In this document: piece by piece, positions 1 to 9,704 of the stretch | How the letters are laid out: each line of letters begins with the position of its first letter | How positions within the stretch are numbered: the stretch's first letter is position 1 | Assembly: GCA_963978905.1 (NCBI GenBank) | Contig: OZ022257.1 | Coordinates: 33,679,685-33,743,684 of the forward strand | Length of the DNA: 64,000 bases | Source: Trichostrongylus colubriformis | Taxonomy: Eukaryota; Nematoda; Chromadorea; Rhabditida; Trichostrongylidae | Direction: 5' to 3' | Notes under the pieces: generated by a model | Told to the model about the DNA's origin: nothing | The model's input: the letters and a program-made list of their open reading frames with translations, nothing else | The model's database searches: none | Made by a program: the position numbers and the translations under genes

Positions 1-2
1 CG

Positions 3-3000
3 GAAAAGGAATTCACGAAACTCCGGGTAGTCTACGATGCATCAGCCCATCTAAGGGACAACCCCTCGTTGAACGATGCGCTGGAGCGAGGCCCGGCGAT
101 GCTTTCCGATATGCTCCATATGCTTCTTCGATTTCGCATTGGGGACATTGCGATTATAGCAGATGTCGAAAAAGCTTTTTTGCAAGTTCGCCTCCATCCG
201 GAGGATCGGGATGCAGTTCGCTGTCTCTGGGTACGAGACACATCGCAACCTCCAATAGGGTCGAATATCATAGAGTACCGGTTCACACGCGTGCCGTTCG
301 GACTCAAGTGCTCACCATTCCTGTTAGCAGGCACCATAAGGCACCATCTGAGTTCGATCACAGAGAACCGCACGATTGCCGAGGAAATCCTCGCAAATGT
401 GTATGTAGACAATGTTATTCTCACGGCGACCACGCATGAGGAGGCATTGGCCAAGTATCGGGAATCCAAGAAGGTCTTCTCGGAAATGAACATGAATCTT
501 CGCGGGTTCCTAACAAACAAAGACAGTGTGAACACTCTTATCGCACAGAAAGACAGAAGCTCAAACAGGAATCCCAAGGTTCTCGGCATCAAGTGGGATT
601 CTGGAGAAGATTCCTTGGTAATTGGAGGAATAACAACCAAGAAGATACATCTGACCAAAAGGGGGGTGTCGGAGCAAGTAGCCTCGATTTTTGATCCGAT
701 GGGATGGCTCACACCCCTGTTGCTAAGAGCAAAGCTTTTTTTGCAAATTTTGTGGCAGTCTGGATATGAATGGGATCAACCACTCTCAAGCGAACATGAA
801 CTGGAGTGGAACCAAATCATGAGTGTCATATCCGGCTATCAACGGACGCTGCCAAGGAAAACAGCCTCGTCAGATTCAGCAGCTAACTTGGTTCTGTTCG
901 CAGATGCCAGCAGTAAAGCTATGGCAGCGTGCACCTATCTCATTTCATCGTCAGGCACACACCTCTTGTTTGCCAAATCAAGGTTACCACACCTGAAGGA
1001 TCGACCTACGATACCCAAAATGGAAATCAACGCGGCAACATTGGCAGCAAGGATCGCTCACACGGTTTACAAAGCTTTGAAGGGAAAGATCCAGATCTCG
1101 TCCATCACTATTTTTTCGGATTCGCAAATAACCCTCAGTTGGCTGTCAACGTATCCGATTCACAAAGGCAGTGGAGTTCTCGTGAGAAACAGAGTAAACG
1201 AAATCCGACGAATTGTTCAAGACATCGAGATCCCAGTCCAATTCGGCTATGTCGACACAAAGGATAACCCGGCTGACTACGCAACGCGAGGTTTGGACGC
1301 GAACAGCATGGACAACGACATGTGGTGGACAGGGTCCGACTTCTTGAAGCTGCCCGAAGATCAGTGGCCAAAAAGTTGCCAACTCTTCACGCTCCCCCAA
1401 GATGTCACAGGAGATACCGCGGAAAACAGCATCCCCATCTCGGAAATGATGATCGCGATAACAGAGAACGAAAGGATAAGCGATCTGCTGAACTGGGAGA
1501 GACACAACTCCTTGGAGTCCGCAACCATGACCGTGGTATACGCATTACGCTTCCTCAAAGGGGTTGTCGGGAAAGTCAAGATGGATCTCAAGGAGCGCAT
1601 TCAACAATCTATTCCAGAACTCAAGCTAGAAAACGGAAAGAAGTGGGCCTCTCCACAAGAGAGGAAGGCGGCTATGAACATCATCATCAGAAATCATCAA
1701 CAAGTCCATGTAACGAAGCAGTTCTGCAAATCTGTAAAGAACCTCAACTTGAAGAACGACGAACACGGCATTCTGAGATGTTTCGGACGCCTGGAAAACG
1801 CACAGCTTCCAGAGTTGACGAAGAAACCATTCTTCATAGCTGCAAAAACACCAATGGCAGAACGCATTATAAGAGACGCGCACTACCCGCTCCATCTTGG
1901 CACATCTCATACGATGGCTCGAGTAAGGGAAAAATTTTGGATCCCAAAATTGAGGCGACAGGTCCAATCCCTTTTGAAGAAATGCATTCCATGCCAAAAA
2001 ATAAACAACTTGCCATTTCGCTATCCGGAGATGGGTCCACTTCCACAAAGAAGGGTTGTACGCACAAAGCCATTCGAAAATGTGGGCATTGACTATTTCG
2101 GGCCGTTGACAACAAAAGAAGACGGAAAATTTCACAAAGTATACGGACTGATCATTACCTGTATGACCACGAGGTTACTACATCTCGAAATTGTGCTCGA
2201 TATGTCGACTGAAAAGCTGCTGATGGCTTTACGGAGGTTTTTTGCTCGAAGAGGAGTACCATCAACAATAACATCGGATAATGGTCCTTCTTTCATTCTG
2301 GGAGAACAAATTCTGCGAGATGCAGTACTACGTGTCATTGATGAGGAGAATTTCCAATCAACTCTTGCACGGAAAGGAATCGTTTGGTCTACGATCACAC
2401 GGTATGCTCCGTGGCAGGGAGCAGTATACGAAAGGCTGATCAAATCTGTCAAGCATTCTTTCTACAAGACGGTTGGAACCCACATCATGACCACGGAACA
2501 ACTGACTACCCTGATGATTGAAATCGAGGGAAGTCTTAACAGTCGACCTCTTACATATCAAGGCGAACTCTACGACGAGCTGAAACCGCTACGACCAATC
2601 GACTTCATCGCCAGTGATATTGAAGTAACGTATCCCTTCGAAAATCTAAAGGAAACTGGCGAAGATTCACAGTACCTCCCCGCAGCTGAACTTGTGCTTC
2701 TTCAAACAAGACAGGAAGCAGAAGCAGCGCTAGTCTCATCCCAAAAGGCTACAGAACGCTTCTGGGAAATATGGCACAAGATGTATTTGAGCAGCCTTCG
2801 AGAGGCCCACAAGTTGAGCATGGATCAAAAACACACTGGGAACAAGATCCCTACAGTGGGCACGGTTGTTCTGATTGCGGACCAAAACGTTCCACGCAAC
2901 AGCTGGAGAATGGGAAGGATAATTCAGCTCACAGAAGGCTCAGATTCCGCAGTGAGAGAAGCGTTGCTACGTACATCCACCGGTAAACAGGTGCGAAGAC

Positions 3001-5462
3001 CCGTAAATCTCTTAGTACCATTGGAACTCGCAGAAGAACCAACGCCTTCGCCGAAAGCTACAAACAACGAAAATCAAAAGGAATCACCTCGACCTCCGGC
3101 AGGAACGCCGATACAGGTTGGGAGATATAATTTCCGGGAAAGACCGAAGGTTAACTATGATGAAAACCAAGACGAGGAGGAAGGAAGTACCCAGATACGG
3201 AGCATTAAATCAGCGTCGATCCCCTTGTCCACCTTGTTGACTTGCCTCTCTATCATTTTAATGACAACAACGGCAACATCAGCACAAACAACGCGGACAA
3301 GCGGCTCATACGGAATACGATGCATCATGGGAGGAGTTGAAGTCGAAAGGGTAGGCACAAGTAAATACGAAGTTTGTACGGAGAAATATTGTATTCTTCG
3401 AGAAAACCCTCCTTCAACGGAAAAGCTGCTATTTCCTCCGGAACTCACCGTCCACAAACACACAGTGCGATGGAAAAGGCTGGAAGAAGGTCGAGTCACA
3501 ACTGGACAATTAACATGCCCTCCAGCCCCGTTCTGTCAAATGGTGCAATGCTGGTTCTGCACGGCCACCATGTTCAACCCGGAGTGTAATCCGCAAATAG
3601 CACTAATCGCCTACCTGACTCTCTTATACATCATGATTGCAGTCGTCTACACCTTATGCTATGTTCCTGTTATAATAGGCAAACCATGCAGGATAGCTGC
3701 CCATATCCTCTTGAGAGTCATCCAGGAGATTTTCAAACTCTTTCTCAAGGCTCTCCGAACATTGCGCCTCAGAAGACGGCGGAACAGAAGAGCGGAAGTT
3801 CAAGCGCTGCTCGAAGCTCCGCTGATTGCCAGTGTATTTGTGATTTGCCTAGCAGGAACACAAGCATGCCAAGATGTCGACATATTCACCCTTCCGACTA
3901 CAGTGTGTTCGAAGGGAACCGATGGAAAATGCTTCGTAGACGTGACAAATATCATCAAACTGAACACGTTCAACCAAGAAGCCTGCATCCGGGTTGTTAA
4001 AAATGGTACAACGGTTCGACAATATCGGTTTCTGTGGAAGGGCCTGCACCTTGAATGCCAGAAAGAAACAATCATGTTTACAAGGAATACAGTCCAAAAG
4101 GTGGTAGACTCAAAGCGCTGCCCTCTCAAAGGAAGTTGCATTGGAACCAAATGCGAACAAGTCAACGAAACCTCGCTCATTCCGGAACTAGCCCTTGGGA
4201 ATAGATATCCCGGGGTAACAAAATGCGTAGAGAGTTGTGGCGGCCTGGGCTGTGGTTGTCTTCTCCCAAGCAGTGGTTGTCTCTTTTACAGGATTTTCCA
4301 CGTGCCAATCGATGACGAAATCTATGAAATATTCCGGTGCGTATCCTGGGAAGAGACAGTCGAACTTTCCATTCAGTCAGAGAACGAAAAGGGAGAGCAG
4401 ACAGAGGAACATGTTTTCCTTCTACCTTCGATCCCTCTTCATCAAGGAAAGCTAAGACTCACCTTGAGTTCGCTCACGGTTCCTCCAACACCTATTCTGA
4501 ATACCCAATTCATAACAAACGGAGAAGAAACTGCCATTTGGAGCGGACACCACCCTCTCACAATGGAATGCGAATCCAGGGAAAATGCCAAAAACCTGAG
4601 CTGCTCCGTGACGCACAACTGCATATGTCAACCAGCGGAACTGCGAATCCTCTGTAGTTGTACGGACAACAACATCACAGCTCTGTTCAAAACAACCCTG
4701 GAAACTCGCTTACCAGTACGACAACCATGGGTGTTTTTCGATAACTCCAAACGAGAAGCAGCCTCTGTTAGTGCATTGGTCCCAACTCTGGTGACGGCCG
4801 AACTCCTAGTTACGCTCAAAGAAGACATTCACAGGATCGACAAAGAAGTCGCCAATATGACGTGCACAATAGCCGACACAACAGCATATGGGTGCTATCG
4901 CTGCGAACAGGGAGCAATCGCGGAAGTGACATGCTTCAGTAGCGAGACCCCAACCCGAGCGGAGGTCCATTGCCAAGACCATCATTTTTCAGTCCCATGC
5001 TCACGGGAAGGAAACAGATCAGAACTGCGGTTTTCACAGGCAAAGGCAAGAGTGTCCCTGGAATGCATCACGGCATGTGGGTCAAAAACCACATATTTTG
5101 TAATCACTGGCACCCTTAAATGGACAAAGAGCATGGAGGCGCATGCCTGGCGGTTACTAAGAGGAGAAAGTTTTGTCCCTGACGAAACAGGACTCCCAGA
5201 CATAAGCCACATTTTCGACATCATCATCTCAGGATACAAGACGGGTTTTATCGCAGCGGCTTGTTTCCTGGTGGCGCTAGTAGCTGGATATCTTTTCATA
5301 TGGACATGCGGAGTTAAAATCCTCTCCATGGTGGTCAACCTTCTGATCGAAATGGCGAAAATTTGCTTGCGTTTGATCACAAGGACGGCATTAGGGATCG
5401 TCAGCCTATGCAAGAGCCTCATAAGAAGACACCAACAGGAACACCACACGAAACAAATGTAG
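3..5462 (+). CDS. Pol-Env polyprotein of a BEL/Pao retroelement (RT, RNase H, integrase, phlebovirus-like glycoprotein), 5' partial
   Basis: The frame is open from base 3 to the TAG at 5460-5462, about 1,819 codons. RT begins inside the VVYDAS / SLNDALERGP block; palm motifs follow, with FTRVPFGLKCSPF at about 282-320 and the catalytic YVDN box at 402-413 (YVDN for YVDD is usual in Pao), then the DPMGWLTP block near 700. RNase H acidic residues are D at 903-905, E at 1023-1025, D at 1119-1121 and the NPADYATRG box near 1268. Integrase has an HHCC finger (HYPLHLG at 1881; CIPC at 1983-1994) and a core with D2091, D2277 and E2430, then a DUF5641-like C-terminal domain (about 2770-3040). A hydrophobic leader at 3220-3290 starts the envelope: a Gn-like part with a membrane segment (3595-3680), a second leader (3808-3860), then a cysteine-rich Phlebovirus_G2-like ectodomain with SCGGLGCGC and SGCLFYR near 4230-4290, and a C-terminal membrane anchor (about 5245-5310) with a basic tail. 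Pol and env lie in one frame without a visible stop. Confidence 0.93.
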   Translation, partial: EKEFTKLRVVYDASAHLRDNPSLNDALERGPAMLSDMLHMLLRFRIGDIAIIADVEKAFLQVRLHPEDRDAVRCLWVRDTSQPPIGSNIIEYRFTRVPFGLKCSPFLLAGTIRHHLSSITENRTIAEEILANVYVDNVILTATTHEEALAKYRESKKVFSEMNMNLRGFLTNKDSVNTLIAQKDRSSNRNPKVLGIKWDSGEDSLVIGGITTKKIHLTKRGVSEQVASIFDPMGWLTPLLLRAKLFLQILWQSGYEWDQPLSSEHELEWNQIMSVISGYQRTLPRKTASSDSAANLVLFADASSKAMAACTYLISSSGTHLLFAKSRLPHLKDRPTIPKMEINAATLAARIAHTVYKALKGKIQISSITIFSDSQITLSWLSTYPIHKGSGVLVRNRVNEIRRIVQDIEIPVQFGYVDTKDNPADYATRGLDANSMDNDMWWTGSDFLKLPEDQWPKSCQLFTLPQDVTGDTAENSIPISEMMIAITENERISDLLNWERHNSLESATMTVVYALRFLKGVVGKVKMDLKERIQQSIPELKLENGKKWASPQERKAAMNIIIRNHQQVHVTKQFCKSVKNLNLKNDEHGILRCFGRLENAQLPELTKKPFFIAAKTPMAERIIRDAHYPLHLGTSHTMARVREKFWIPKLRRQVQSLLKKCIPCQKINNLPFRYPEMGPLPQRRVVRTKPFENVGIDYFGPLTTKEDGKFHKVYGLIITCMTTRLLHLEIVLDMSTEKLLMALRRFFARRGVPSTITSDNGPSFILGEQILRDAVLRVIDEENFQSTLARKGIVWSTITRYAPWQGAVYERLIKSVKHSFYKTVGTHIMTTEQLTTLMIEIEGSLNSRPLTYQGELYDELKPLRPIDFIASDIEVTYPFENLKETGEDSQYLPAAELVLLQTRQEAEAALVSSQKATERFWEIWHKMYLSSLREAHKLSMDQKHTGNKIPTVGTVVLIADQNVPRNSWRMGRIIQLTEGSDSAVREALLRTSTGKQVRRPVNLLVPLELAEEPTPSPKATNNENQKESPRPPAGTPIQVGRYNFRERPKVNYDENQDEEEGSTQIRSIKSASIPLSTLLTCLSIILMTTTATSAQTTRTSGSYGIRCIMGGVEVERVGTSKYEVCTEKYCILRENPPSTEKLLFPPELTVHKHTVRWKRLEEGRVTTGQLTCPPAPFCQMVQCWFCTATMFNPECNPQIALIAYLTLLYIMIAVVYTLCYVPVIIGKPCRIAAHILLRVIQEIFKLFLKALRTLRLRRRRNRRAEVQALLEAPLIASVFVICLAGTQACQDVDIFTLPTTVCSKGTDGKCFVDVTNIIKLNTFNQEACIRVVKNGTTVRQYRFLWKGLHLECQKETIMFTRNTVQKVVDSKRCPLKGSCIGTKCEQVNETSLIPELALGNRYPGVTKCVESCGGLGCGCLLPSSGCLFYRIFHVPIDDEIYEIFRCVSWEETVELSIQSENEKGEQTEEHVFLLPSIPLHQGKLRLTLSSLTVPPTPILNTQFITNGEETAIWSGHHPLTMECESRENAKNLSCSVTHNCICQPAELRILCSCTDNNITALFKTTLETRLPVRQPWVFFDNSKREAASVSALVPTLVTAELLVTLKEDIHRIDKEVANMTCTIADTTAYGCYRCEQGAIAEVTCFSSETPTRAEVHCQDHHFSVPCSREGNRSELRFSQAKARVSLECITACGSKTTYFVITGTLKWTKSMEAHAWRLLRGESFVPDETGLPDISHIFDIIISGYKTGFIAAACFLVALVAGYLFIWTCGVKILSMVVNLLIEMAKICLRLITRTALGIVSLCKSLIRRHQQEHHTKQM

Positions 5463-5633
5463 CCGGTACAACTAGTCTTTAGCGTGGAATAGAACCTAGG
5501 TTCTCGATTTATTCTTCTTTCCCATATAGACGATGCCAATTCAAACTTGCACGAAGATGCCCTTTTCTTCATCAGATTGAAGGCTTCTCACCATTATCTC
5601 CTCCTACCATCTCACAACAAAGACTGTGCTCGG

Positions 5634-5641
5634 TATAAAAG
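5634..5641 (+). promoter_or_regulatory. Internal TATA box upstream of the 3' accessory ORF
   Basis: TATAAAAG lies 40 bases before the ATG at 5681, and a TCATTCC initiator-like sequence at 5663-5669 sits at the expected +25 to +30 distance. The 170-base spacer after the env stop holds no ORF, so a separate start of transcription for the next gene is a reasonable inference. Confidence 0.55.
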
Positions 5642-5680
5642 CAGAGGCGGGACTGTTACAGCTCATTCCTATCGCAGAGC

Positions 5681-6961
5681 ATGAGTTCCGATCAGACGTC
5701 GTCCGCAGAAGCCCATTCGAAGCACCAGAAGAAGGCAGACGTTGAAGAAGCAGTGACTGCAGAGCTGGAGTCGAAGAAACGTTCGAGCAAGATGCCGACT
5801 ACGACGCAGCCAGCGGGTCCGAAGCGTCGCCGATCAACGACACCTACAACGCTTACGTCACAGTACGATCTATGGAAAGATTTTTGCGAACGAGGTTCTG
5901 CTGTTTTCCAGCAGACGCAGAAGCAGATCGAAGTTATGAAGAGGAACGACGTGTCAACGATGGAGTGCCGAGAAGCTCGACTGGAAGAACTTCTGCAAAA
6001 GACGGGCAATGTGGAAAGAACCCTGCAGGCCCACCATGAATTCGTCGAAGCAAACGTCAGGGCAGTCACAGTGGAAGCACTACGCAAGACGCTGAAAGGT
6101 TTCAAACCAGGGAACGAAGAGCTCGCGAAAGAGATCCACGAATCTGTCGAAGCTGCGAAACAGGCCATGGTCATAAGAATAGAAGAAGTCGATCAGGAAG
6201 TCCGAAACGCAAGATCTGACATCCACAAGATCAGCTACCAAACGCTTCTCATGGAACTTCGTCAACGCGACCAACAATTTAACGAGTTCAGAAATGAGGT
6301 CAACATGAAGCTGCAGACAATTGAGAAGAAAATGGAAATTCTGCCAGACATTCTCTCAATGTTGAAGGGCCTCAAGACCGGTGTGGAAGCGTCGCCAGAA
6401 AAATGGACGGATGAGGACTTTTTCAAAATCGACGATGATCCAGAGTACGAACCGCAGCAGACAACACCATCCCTAGTGGCAGCGGAAGTCAATCCCCAGG
6501 ATGACAAGTCAATTCGGGACGCAATACGTGCCAATCAGATAGAGCTCACGAAAGTGAGCCATGCGATTTTCTCAATCACACACAAAATCGAGGAAGCACA
6601 CAAGGCTGGGGAGGCTTCACCTGAGAGGAGAAGAAAGACGGACGCGCTCAAAAAAGAAAAGTACCAGCTCATTGATGAAGAAATGAAGTATAAGCAAAAG
6701 GTGAGAGAACTGAAGTTGATGTTGAATGACTGGACAAAAGCACCTCGAAGAACCCAGAAGGATACTTCACCTCGACAACGTCGCAGGGATACCCCACCGA
6801 GCAGCAGCCACCGCTCACCTCGAAGAAGTCGCATGGATACATCAAGTAGGAGCAGCCATGAATCAGCTCGTAAGGATCGTCATGCTTCACGTCCAAGTAG
6901 TCGCAGCTCACCTCGAAGAATTCATCAAAGCAGTCACGAGTCGCCGCCCAAGCACAAGTAG
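5681..6961 (+). CDS. Accessory 426-aa coiled-coil protein with Arg/Ser-rich tail, between env and 3' LTR
   Basis: The first ATG after the TATA box opens a 426-codon frame without interruption. I do not recognise the family. Residues 1-60 are charged with a KRRR basic patch; about 60-230 is heptad-rich and probably coiled coil; about 245-280 is an acidic stretch (DEDFFKIDDDPEYE); about 285-350 is another charged helix; the last 75 residues are RS-rich, with repeated SPRR, SSHES and SSRS units, a pattern of RNA-binding or splicing-linked proteins. There is no CCHC zinc knuckle and cysteines are very few, which argues against canonical Gag. Its position after env is where complex retroviruses keep regulatory genes. 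Alternatives are a captured host gene or a displaced Gag-like structural gene. The function is unknown; that it is a real gene is supported by length, promoter and intact frame. Confidence 0.75.
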   Translation: MSSDQTSSAEAHSKHQKKADVEEAVTAELESKKRSSKMPTTTQPAGPKRRRSTTPTTLTSQYDLWKDFCERGSAVFQQTQKQIEVMKRNDVSTMECREARLEELLQKTGNVERTLQAHHEFVEANVRAVTVEALRKTLKGFKPGNEELAKEIHESVEAAKQAMVIRIEEVDQEVRNARSDIHKISYQTLLMELRQRDQQFNEFRNEVNMKLQTIEKKMEILPDILSMLKGLKTGVEASPEKWTDEDFFKIDDDPEYEPQQTTPSLVAAEVNPQDDKSIRDAIRANQIELTKVSHAIFSITHKIEEAHKAGEASPERRRKTDALKKEKYQLIDEEMKYKQKVRELKLMLNDWTKAPRRTQKDTSPRQRRRDTPPSSSHRSPRRSRMDTSSRSSHESARKDRHASRPSSRSSPRRIHQSSHESPPKHK

Positions 6962-7303
6962 CCGGGAGTATAGAGAAGACTCTCTATGATATCGCTTAAT
7001 GTAGTTAGATTGTACCTTTTTGTATCCTTTACATGCCTATTTTACGTTGTTCTAATTCTCATAGAATACTCTCTGATTTCCTGATGACTCATTGTAACTG
7101 TAAGAAAAACTAATCTTCTAGCTGATCTGACTTGAAGAATGTAATCATATTCTTTCTCCGCCCATTAGACATTGTATATAAGAAGCTCTGAGCCATAGCG
7201 GCGGAGTTTTTCCAGCAGTCACATTGTCTTCTTGGTGCGCCCAATAAAGGATTCTCAGAACTATCTCGAAGAAACCGCGTGGCAGTAGATGCTTCCAATC
7301 GCG
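6962..7303 (+). repeat. Presumed 3' LTR region of the BEL element
   Basis: After the accessory ORF come a TATA box (TATATAAG, 7175-7182) and a polyadenylation signal (AATAAA, 7243-7248) about 65 bases apart, the arrangement of U3-R in a BEL LTR. No coding frame is present. The TG start and CA end cannot be fixed because the 5' LTR is outside the window, so both edges are estimates. Confidence 0.5.
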
Positions 7304-7355
7304 ACTACTTACTTGACGCGTTGCGCTTCTCCGCGCAACGCGTCAAGTAAGTAGT
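7304..7355. repeat. Perfect 23-bp inverted repeat with 6-base loop
   Basis: Left arm 7304-7326 and right arm 7333-7355 are exact reverse complements (arm begins ACTACTTACTTGACGCG), separated by TTCTCC. It sits at the probable right end of the LTR, so it may be a U5 terminal hairpin or a small independent hairpin insertion. Confidence 0.9.
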
Positions 7356-7578
7356 TCATCTTGTAGGCATCCTCCATATTCCTCGAATGAATGGAGTAGT
7401 TGAAGGCGCTCCAAAAGCTTTCCCATTCCCATACTTGTAATTTGATGAGATTAGTGGGTACAGAGTACACCGGTAGTAGAGGATTCCTCGACTCGTTCTT
7501 GCAGAGATCTCCGATAAGCGCTAGAATCTAGAGTCTCATAAGCGTTGAGAGAGAAGGGTATTTCGCAGTGAACTACTA
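7356..7578. other. No recognised feature
   Basis: Unique-looking spacer between the retroelement and the first Helitron end. I see no coding frame or repeat in it. Confidence 0.6.
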
Positions 7579-7643
7579 TCCTACTATATATAATCGGTTA
7601 AGTATGTCTGTTTGTGTGTGTGTGTGTGTTTGTCACGAAATTC

Positions 7644-7990
7644 ATATCTCGCGTTGCAGTGGAGCTGGGACTTTGAATTTTTAAAGTGATAATGGGGGTA
7701 GTAAGGGAACATCAATGGTGGGGGAACGGAAGTGATAGCAACTGATAAGGGCTGATAAGGAGCCTCGAAAGGCAAATGGCGGGAAACTGATATCTCGCGT
7801 TGCAGTGGAGCTGGGACCCTGAATTTTTAAAGTGATATAGGGGGTGGTAAGGGAACATCAATGGTGGGGGAACGGAAGTGATAGCAACTGATAAGGGCTG
7901 ATAAGGAGCCCCGAAAGGCAAGGGCGGGAAATTCATATCTCGCGTCGCAGTGGAGCAGGGACCCTGAATTTTTAAAGCAGTATGGGTGGT
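7644..7990 (+). repeat. Tandem repeat, about 146-bp unit, 2.4 copies
   Basis: The block starting ATATCTCGCGTTGCAGTGGA recurs at 7644, 7790 and 7935 (periods 146 and 145), with GGGAACATCAATGGTGGGGG repeated in the first two units. It lies in Helitron copy A. Confidence 0.9.
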
Positions 7991-8426
7991 GGTATCCTAC
8001 TGTAGATGAGCTCCGCCTACGGTGGGCGGGACGTGCACTGCAGTTTCCGTTTTTAGACCGAGAATTGTTAATTGGGTTCCAATGTGCCCCAAGCGTGGGG
8101 GGAAGATGGATTTAGATTAGTGATGAGTTTCTGAAGGTCAAGAAAGAATTCTGGGCACAGTGGGCGGAGTGTGTGGGGGTGGGCGGGGACATTGCATGAG
8201 AACGATCTGTGGAGCTGGGAACAAGTGCGCGATGGGTAGGGCATGGCACAAGAAGTAAAGACCATACATTGACCAAATGAAGCATCGCCCACAGTGGGCG
8301 GGGCGTGCTGAAGTGTCCTGTTTTCAGATCGAAAATTGTAGTTGAGTTCCAATGTGGCCCAAACGTGAGGAACAGGTGGATTTATTTCAGCAATGAGTTT
8401 CTGGCATAAGATCCTTTTATGTATAA

Positions 8427-8680
8427 CCAGTTGGCTGGCGCACACTACTGCGCGCGACTCATGATTACGTGCAAAATGGGTTCAATGAAAAGCGACTTAT
8501 CTATACTGCCGAAAGCTTTCTTATTAGGTCACCTCGCCTGCTTATTTGCAATATGAAAGCTCAGCTGAAAGCAGAGGAAAGAAAAATCCACTCAATCCCA
8601 TACACAACGTGGTCATGTCGATCAAACCCATTTTGCACAACATCGCCATGAATCGCGTACAGTGTGCGCCAGCCAACTGG
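8427..8680. repeat. Inverted duplication of the Helitron 3' end
   Basis: A minus-strand 3' terminus (CCAG at 8427-8430 preceded by A, then GCGCACACTACTGCGCGC) faces the plus-strand terminus at 8677-8680. Matching internal blocks (GTGCAAAATGGGTT near 8470; AACCCATTTTGCAC near 8626) show that the whole 254 bp is a degenerate fold-back. Confidence 0.75.
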
Positions 8681-9275
8681 TGTGAAAATAAGGGAATAAA
8701 TACCGTTTCGCTCCAAGTAAGATTACATAGCAATAAAACACATTGCAATTATACAATAAGGCAATAATTACTGGTTTTGTAGAGGGCAATAAAGAGAGGG
8801 GGGGGGTCATATTCGGTACCCGTACAGTAGGGGAGGTCGTACTGAAGCGACTATTTTTTCGACATCTGTGAGTGCCCTGTTAGTGAGTGCATTTTGGGAC
8901 AGCAAGTGGGTTGTCAGAGTTTTCCCTGAGCGGCACCAAATTCTTAAGGGTCGGTGAAATAAACAATCCGGGGAAGTAGAATTGCTGTGTATGAACGAGA
9001 AGGAGCAGCGCGTATTGTGACCCAATATGAGTACTACACGTATTATGTATTAAGTTGCAATACGCGTTACCTCTTCTCATTCGTTTCAACGGGATTGTGG
9101 GCCATATTTTGTTTGATATTCTAGCTACGTGTCCTGGTAATCTTTCAAAAAGAATCCCTTTTATATCATATAGGTTGGTCCAAAAATTATTGGTACCATT
9201 TTGATGACTGTTGCTGTTCAACACATGTTAGGCGTGACTTTGCTGATGTTACCAGGTACCCCCAGGTATGCAGCA
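8681..9275. other. Gene-free stretch
   Basis: Short random frames on both strands and a G run near 8800. Nothing recognised. Confidence 0.5.
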
Positions 9276-9704
9276 TTAAAGGCACCGGGAGGGGTAGGGC
9301 GAAAGTGAGAACTGGGAGCACATGATCTCTGAAAGAAGCCTTACACTCCCGAAGAGGTGATGTGTAGCGAAGCTCGGCACAGCGTGTCGTAAAAAAGCAC
9401 GGCTTGGGAACTTATCAAGATCCCGCGGCACAGCGTGTCGTTCTGCAGTTCATCAGCCGAGCTAGTTGTCGGCGAGGGCGCGACAACGTTCACGGCCGGC
9501 TTATCTAGCCTCTCCGCCAGTCTGCAGTCGACCCTCGGCTAGTGAGCAGAGGGGCGAGAGAGAGGAGGGGGTTTTCGACTTCCTACTTCTCGTTTTTTTT
9601 GCCGTTTCATTTCATTTTTTCTCTACTGTTGCAGTTCTCATCCCTACTTCCATTTTAAACAATCTGACAGAATTTCACAATTTGCCCCTTCCGGTGTCTT
9701 TGAA
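9276..9704. mobile_element. MITE with TTAAAGGCACCGGGAGGGG-type ends
   Basis: Left end TTAAAGGCACCGGGAGGGG and right end CCCCTTCCGGTGTCTTTGAA are inverted copies. The interior (GGGGCGAGAGAGAGGAGGGGG ahead of a T-rich block) is shared with the copy at 17181-17589. No coding capacity. Confidence 0.7.

Larger units (their letters stand above)
1..7303 (+). mobile_element. BEL/Pao endogenous retrovirus-like element, 5' part outside the window
   Basis: A Pao-type pol frame (reverse transcriptase, RNase H, integrase) is fused to an envelope-like region and followed by a second ORF and an LTR-like segment with TATA box and AATAAA. Gag, protease, the start of RT and the 5' LTR lie left of the window. 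Nematode BEL elements with phlebovirus-type env (the Tas/Cer7 group) are an established class; this copy belongs with them. The coding frames carry no stop or frameshift, so the insertion looks young. The right boundary is approximate because the other LTR cannot be compared. Confidence 0.85.
7579..8680 (+). mobile_element. Non-autonomous Helitron, copy A
   Basis: The 5' end is A^TCCTACTATATATAA at 7579, followed by a (TG)n run and TGTCACGAAATT, the same head as the copies at 44272 (+) and 17178 (-). The 3' end is CTGG at 8677-8680 followed by T, preceded by a GC-rich near-palindrome. TC...hairpin-CTRR ends with A/T flanks and no terminal inverted repeat are Helitron hallmarks. It encodes no Rep/helicase. 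The interior holds a 146-bp tandem array and an inverted second 3' end, so this copy is rearranged. Confidence 0.65.

Noticed and set aside
32..712. 226-codon minus-strand frame opposite RT
   Set aside because: Shadow of the pol frame; no family features and the plus strand has clear RT motifs.
5681..6961. Gag of a second, downstream retroelement
   Set aside because: No zinc knuckle, no pol follows, and an LTR-like segment comes immediately after.
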